A DNA stretch of 15,764 bases from assembly GCA_964469815.1 (NCBI GenBank), contig CAYXZC010000044.1, forward strand, positions 1 through 15,764, read 5' to 3'. Positions 15,293 through 15,764 of the stretch are shown in pieces. The position numbers and the translations under genes were made by a program. Numbering within the stretch: the first letter of the stretch is position 1; every line of letters starts with the position of its first letter. Below the pieces are notes generated by a model that saw only the letters and a program-made list of their open reading frames with translations, made no database searches and was not told the DNA's origin. The stretch comes from MGBC163016 sp964469815 (GTDB lineage Bacteria > Actinomycetota > Coriobacteriia > Coriobacteriales > Eggerthellaceae).

Positions 15293-15493
15293 CTATTCCC
15301 AAAAAAGATCATTGAGCGTTACGCCCAATGTCTTACAGATCGATGTGCATAGCTTGAGGCTTGGGTTGTAGCGCCCAACTTCGATCAGCCCAATTGTCTG
15401 ACGAGTTGCTCCCACAGCATCAGCGAGTTGTTGTTGTGAATACCCGGCACACAGGCGCGCCTGGCGCATTCGTTCGTTCCTCTCTCCATCCAA
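15293..15493 (-). CDS. Small XRE-family HTH regulator
   Basis: A 66-residue Cro/cI-type DNA-binding protein: RMRQARLCAGYSQQQLADAV, ATRQTIGLIEVGRYNPSLKL, then CKTLGVTLNDLFWE. This fits the compact single-domain repressors that travel with small membrane proteins. The start is taken as TTG 15493, because AGGAGG (15500-15505 on the complement) stands exactly 6 nt before it and the length then matches the family; upstream in-frame ATGs at 15517 and 15550 add 8 or 19 residues and have no ribosome binding site. The palindrome at 15554-15599 upstream is the likely operator. Confidence 0.87.
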   Translation of the reverse strand: MDGERNERMRQARLCAGYSQQQLADAVGATRQTIGLIEVGRYNPSLKLCTSICKTLGVTLNDLFWE

Positions 15494-15553
15494 TGCATTC
15501 CTCCTATTCGATCGCATGAGCGGTTGCGAAACGTTTCTACCCAAGAGCATTTA

Positions 15554-15599
15554 ATGAATGCAATATATATTTTGCATGCAAATTATATATTGCATTCAT
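15554..15599. promoter_or_regulatory. 46-bp near-perfect palindrome, likely XRE operator
   Basis: The region is an inverted repeat over 46 bp, centred between 15576 and 15577, with a single mismatched pair (15570/15583). The core is TTTGCATGCAAA (15571-15582) and each outer arm carries ATGAATGCAA or its complement. It lies 61 bp before the TTG of the XRE gene and is very A/T-rich. It may bind the repressor as two cooperating dimers, or control a second, divergent gene to the right. Confidence 0.7.
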
Positions 15600-15628
15600 A
15601 TGAAAAGTCAACCATGATTTTTGAAAAG

Positions 15629-15646
15629 GCAGATCTGAAGATCTGC
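15629..15646 (-). terminator. Hairpin, possible terminator of a gene entering from the right
   Basis: GCAGATCT (15629-15636) pairs with AGATCTGC (15639-15646) with almost no loop. On the minus strand it is followed by CCTTTTC, a short U-rich stretch. It might end a leftward transcript that starts beyond the window, but no such gene is seen. Confidence 0.3.
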
Positions 15647-15709
15647 GCTACGAAGACCTTCACCCTATCCCTATACCCCCCATTGCAAAGCACGTTTGAG
15701 AATTCACTC

Positions 15710-15737
15710 TTGCAATTCTTTTGAGAATGAGTATCAT
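15710..15737 (+). promoter_or_regulatory. Putative promoter with overlapping Fur-box-like site
   Basis: TGAGAATGAGTATCA at 15722-15736 differs from the Fur 7-1-7 consensus TGATAATNATTATCA at one position per arm. It overlaps a possible promoter, TTGCAA (15710-15715) and TATCAT (15732-15737) with 16-nt spacing. The controlled gene would lie to the right, outside the window, perhaps iron uptake. Confidence 0.4.
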
Positions 15738-15764
15738 AGATAAATGCCTGTTTTCAGGTACATA

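Noticed and set aside
15494..15550. Longer XRE protein starting at 15550 or 15517
   Set aside because: The AGGAGG sits 6 nt before TTG 15493; the longer forms lack such a site and extend beyond the HTH family's usual start.
15524..15724. 66-residue open frame on the plus strand at the right end
   Set aside because: It spans the palindrome and a hairpin, has no ribosome binding site and its translation looks random.

Overview
The window looks like accessory chromosome from an anaerobic actinobacterium of the Eggerthellaceae/Coriobacteriia type. This is an inference from gene content. It holds two cytoplasmic molybdopterin (bis-MGD) oxidoreductases without export signals, each next to a divergent LysR regulator. 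It also holds small 4Fe-4S electron carriers, MFS transporters of aromatic-acid type and a leaderless-looking SOS gene. No rRNA, tRNA, IS element or CRISPR array was found. A run of 10 N at 7686-7695 marks an assembly gap.

Layout, left to right. (1) 1-1447 (-): 5' part of a large DmsA-like molybdoenzyme that runs off the left edge. It is divergent from a LysR regulator (1804-2745, +). The 356-bp spacer carries an 11-bp direct repeat and a 9-bp dyad. (2) 2899-4408 (+): a Y-family (UmuC-like) DNA polymerase and an overlapping YolD-like gene, behind a perfect GAAC-N4-GTTC LexA box. (3) 4555-5331 (+): a ferredoxin-domain protein of a family found in anaerobes. (4) 10950-5399 (-): a four-gene operon made of a molybdopterin oxidoreductase, a short DmsB-like 4Fe-4S protein, an MFS transporter (broken by the N gap) and a second, aromatic-acid/H+-symporter-like MFS transporter, ending in a hairpin terminator. 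A LysR gene (11200-12102, +) is divergent from it. The arrangement resembles the catechol/aryl dehydroxylase loci of gut Eggerthellaceae: transporter brings an aromatic substrate in, the ferredoxin passes electrons, the molybdoenzyme reduces it, and LysR senses the substrate. The substrate is not known. (5) 12145-14627 (+): a flavin-fold (PNPOx-like) protein fused to a 2x[4Fe-4S] ferredoxin, then a class M sirtuin (SirTM), then a zinc-type macrodomain hydrolase overlapping it by 4 bp. This is a protein ADP-ribosylation and reversal module. The lipoylated GcvH-L and LplA2 partners known from staphylococci and streptococci are absent here, and a redox fusion protein takes the upstream place. (6) 15493-14662 (-): a small XRE repressor and a four-TM membrane protein, behind a 46-bp nearly perfect palindrome. 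The right end carries a Fur-box-like site, probably serving a gene outside the window.

The most interesting systems are the SirTM/Zn-macro operon with the PNPOx-ferredoxin fusion, and the orphan dehydroxylase-like operon. Gene families are assigned by reading motifs; no database search was possible.
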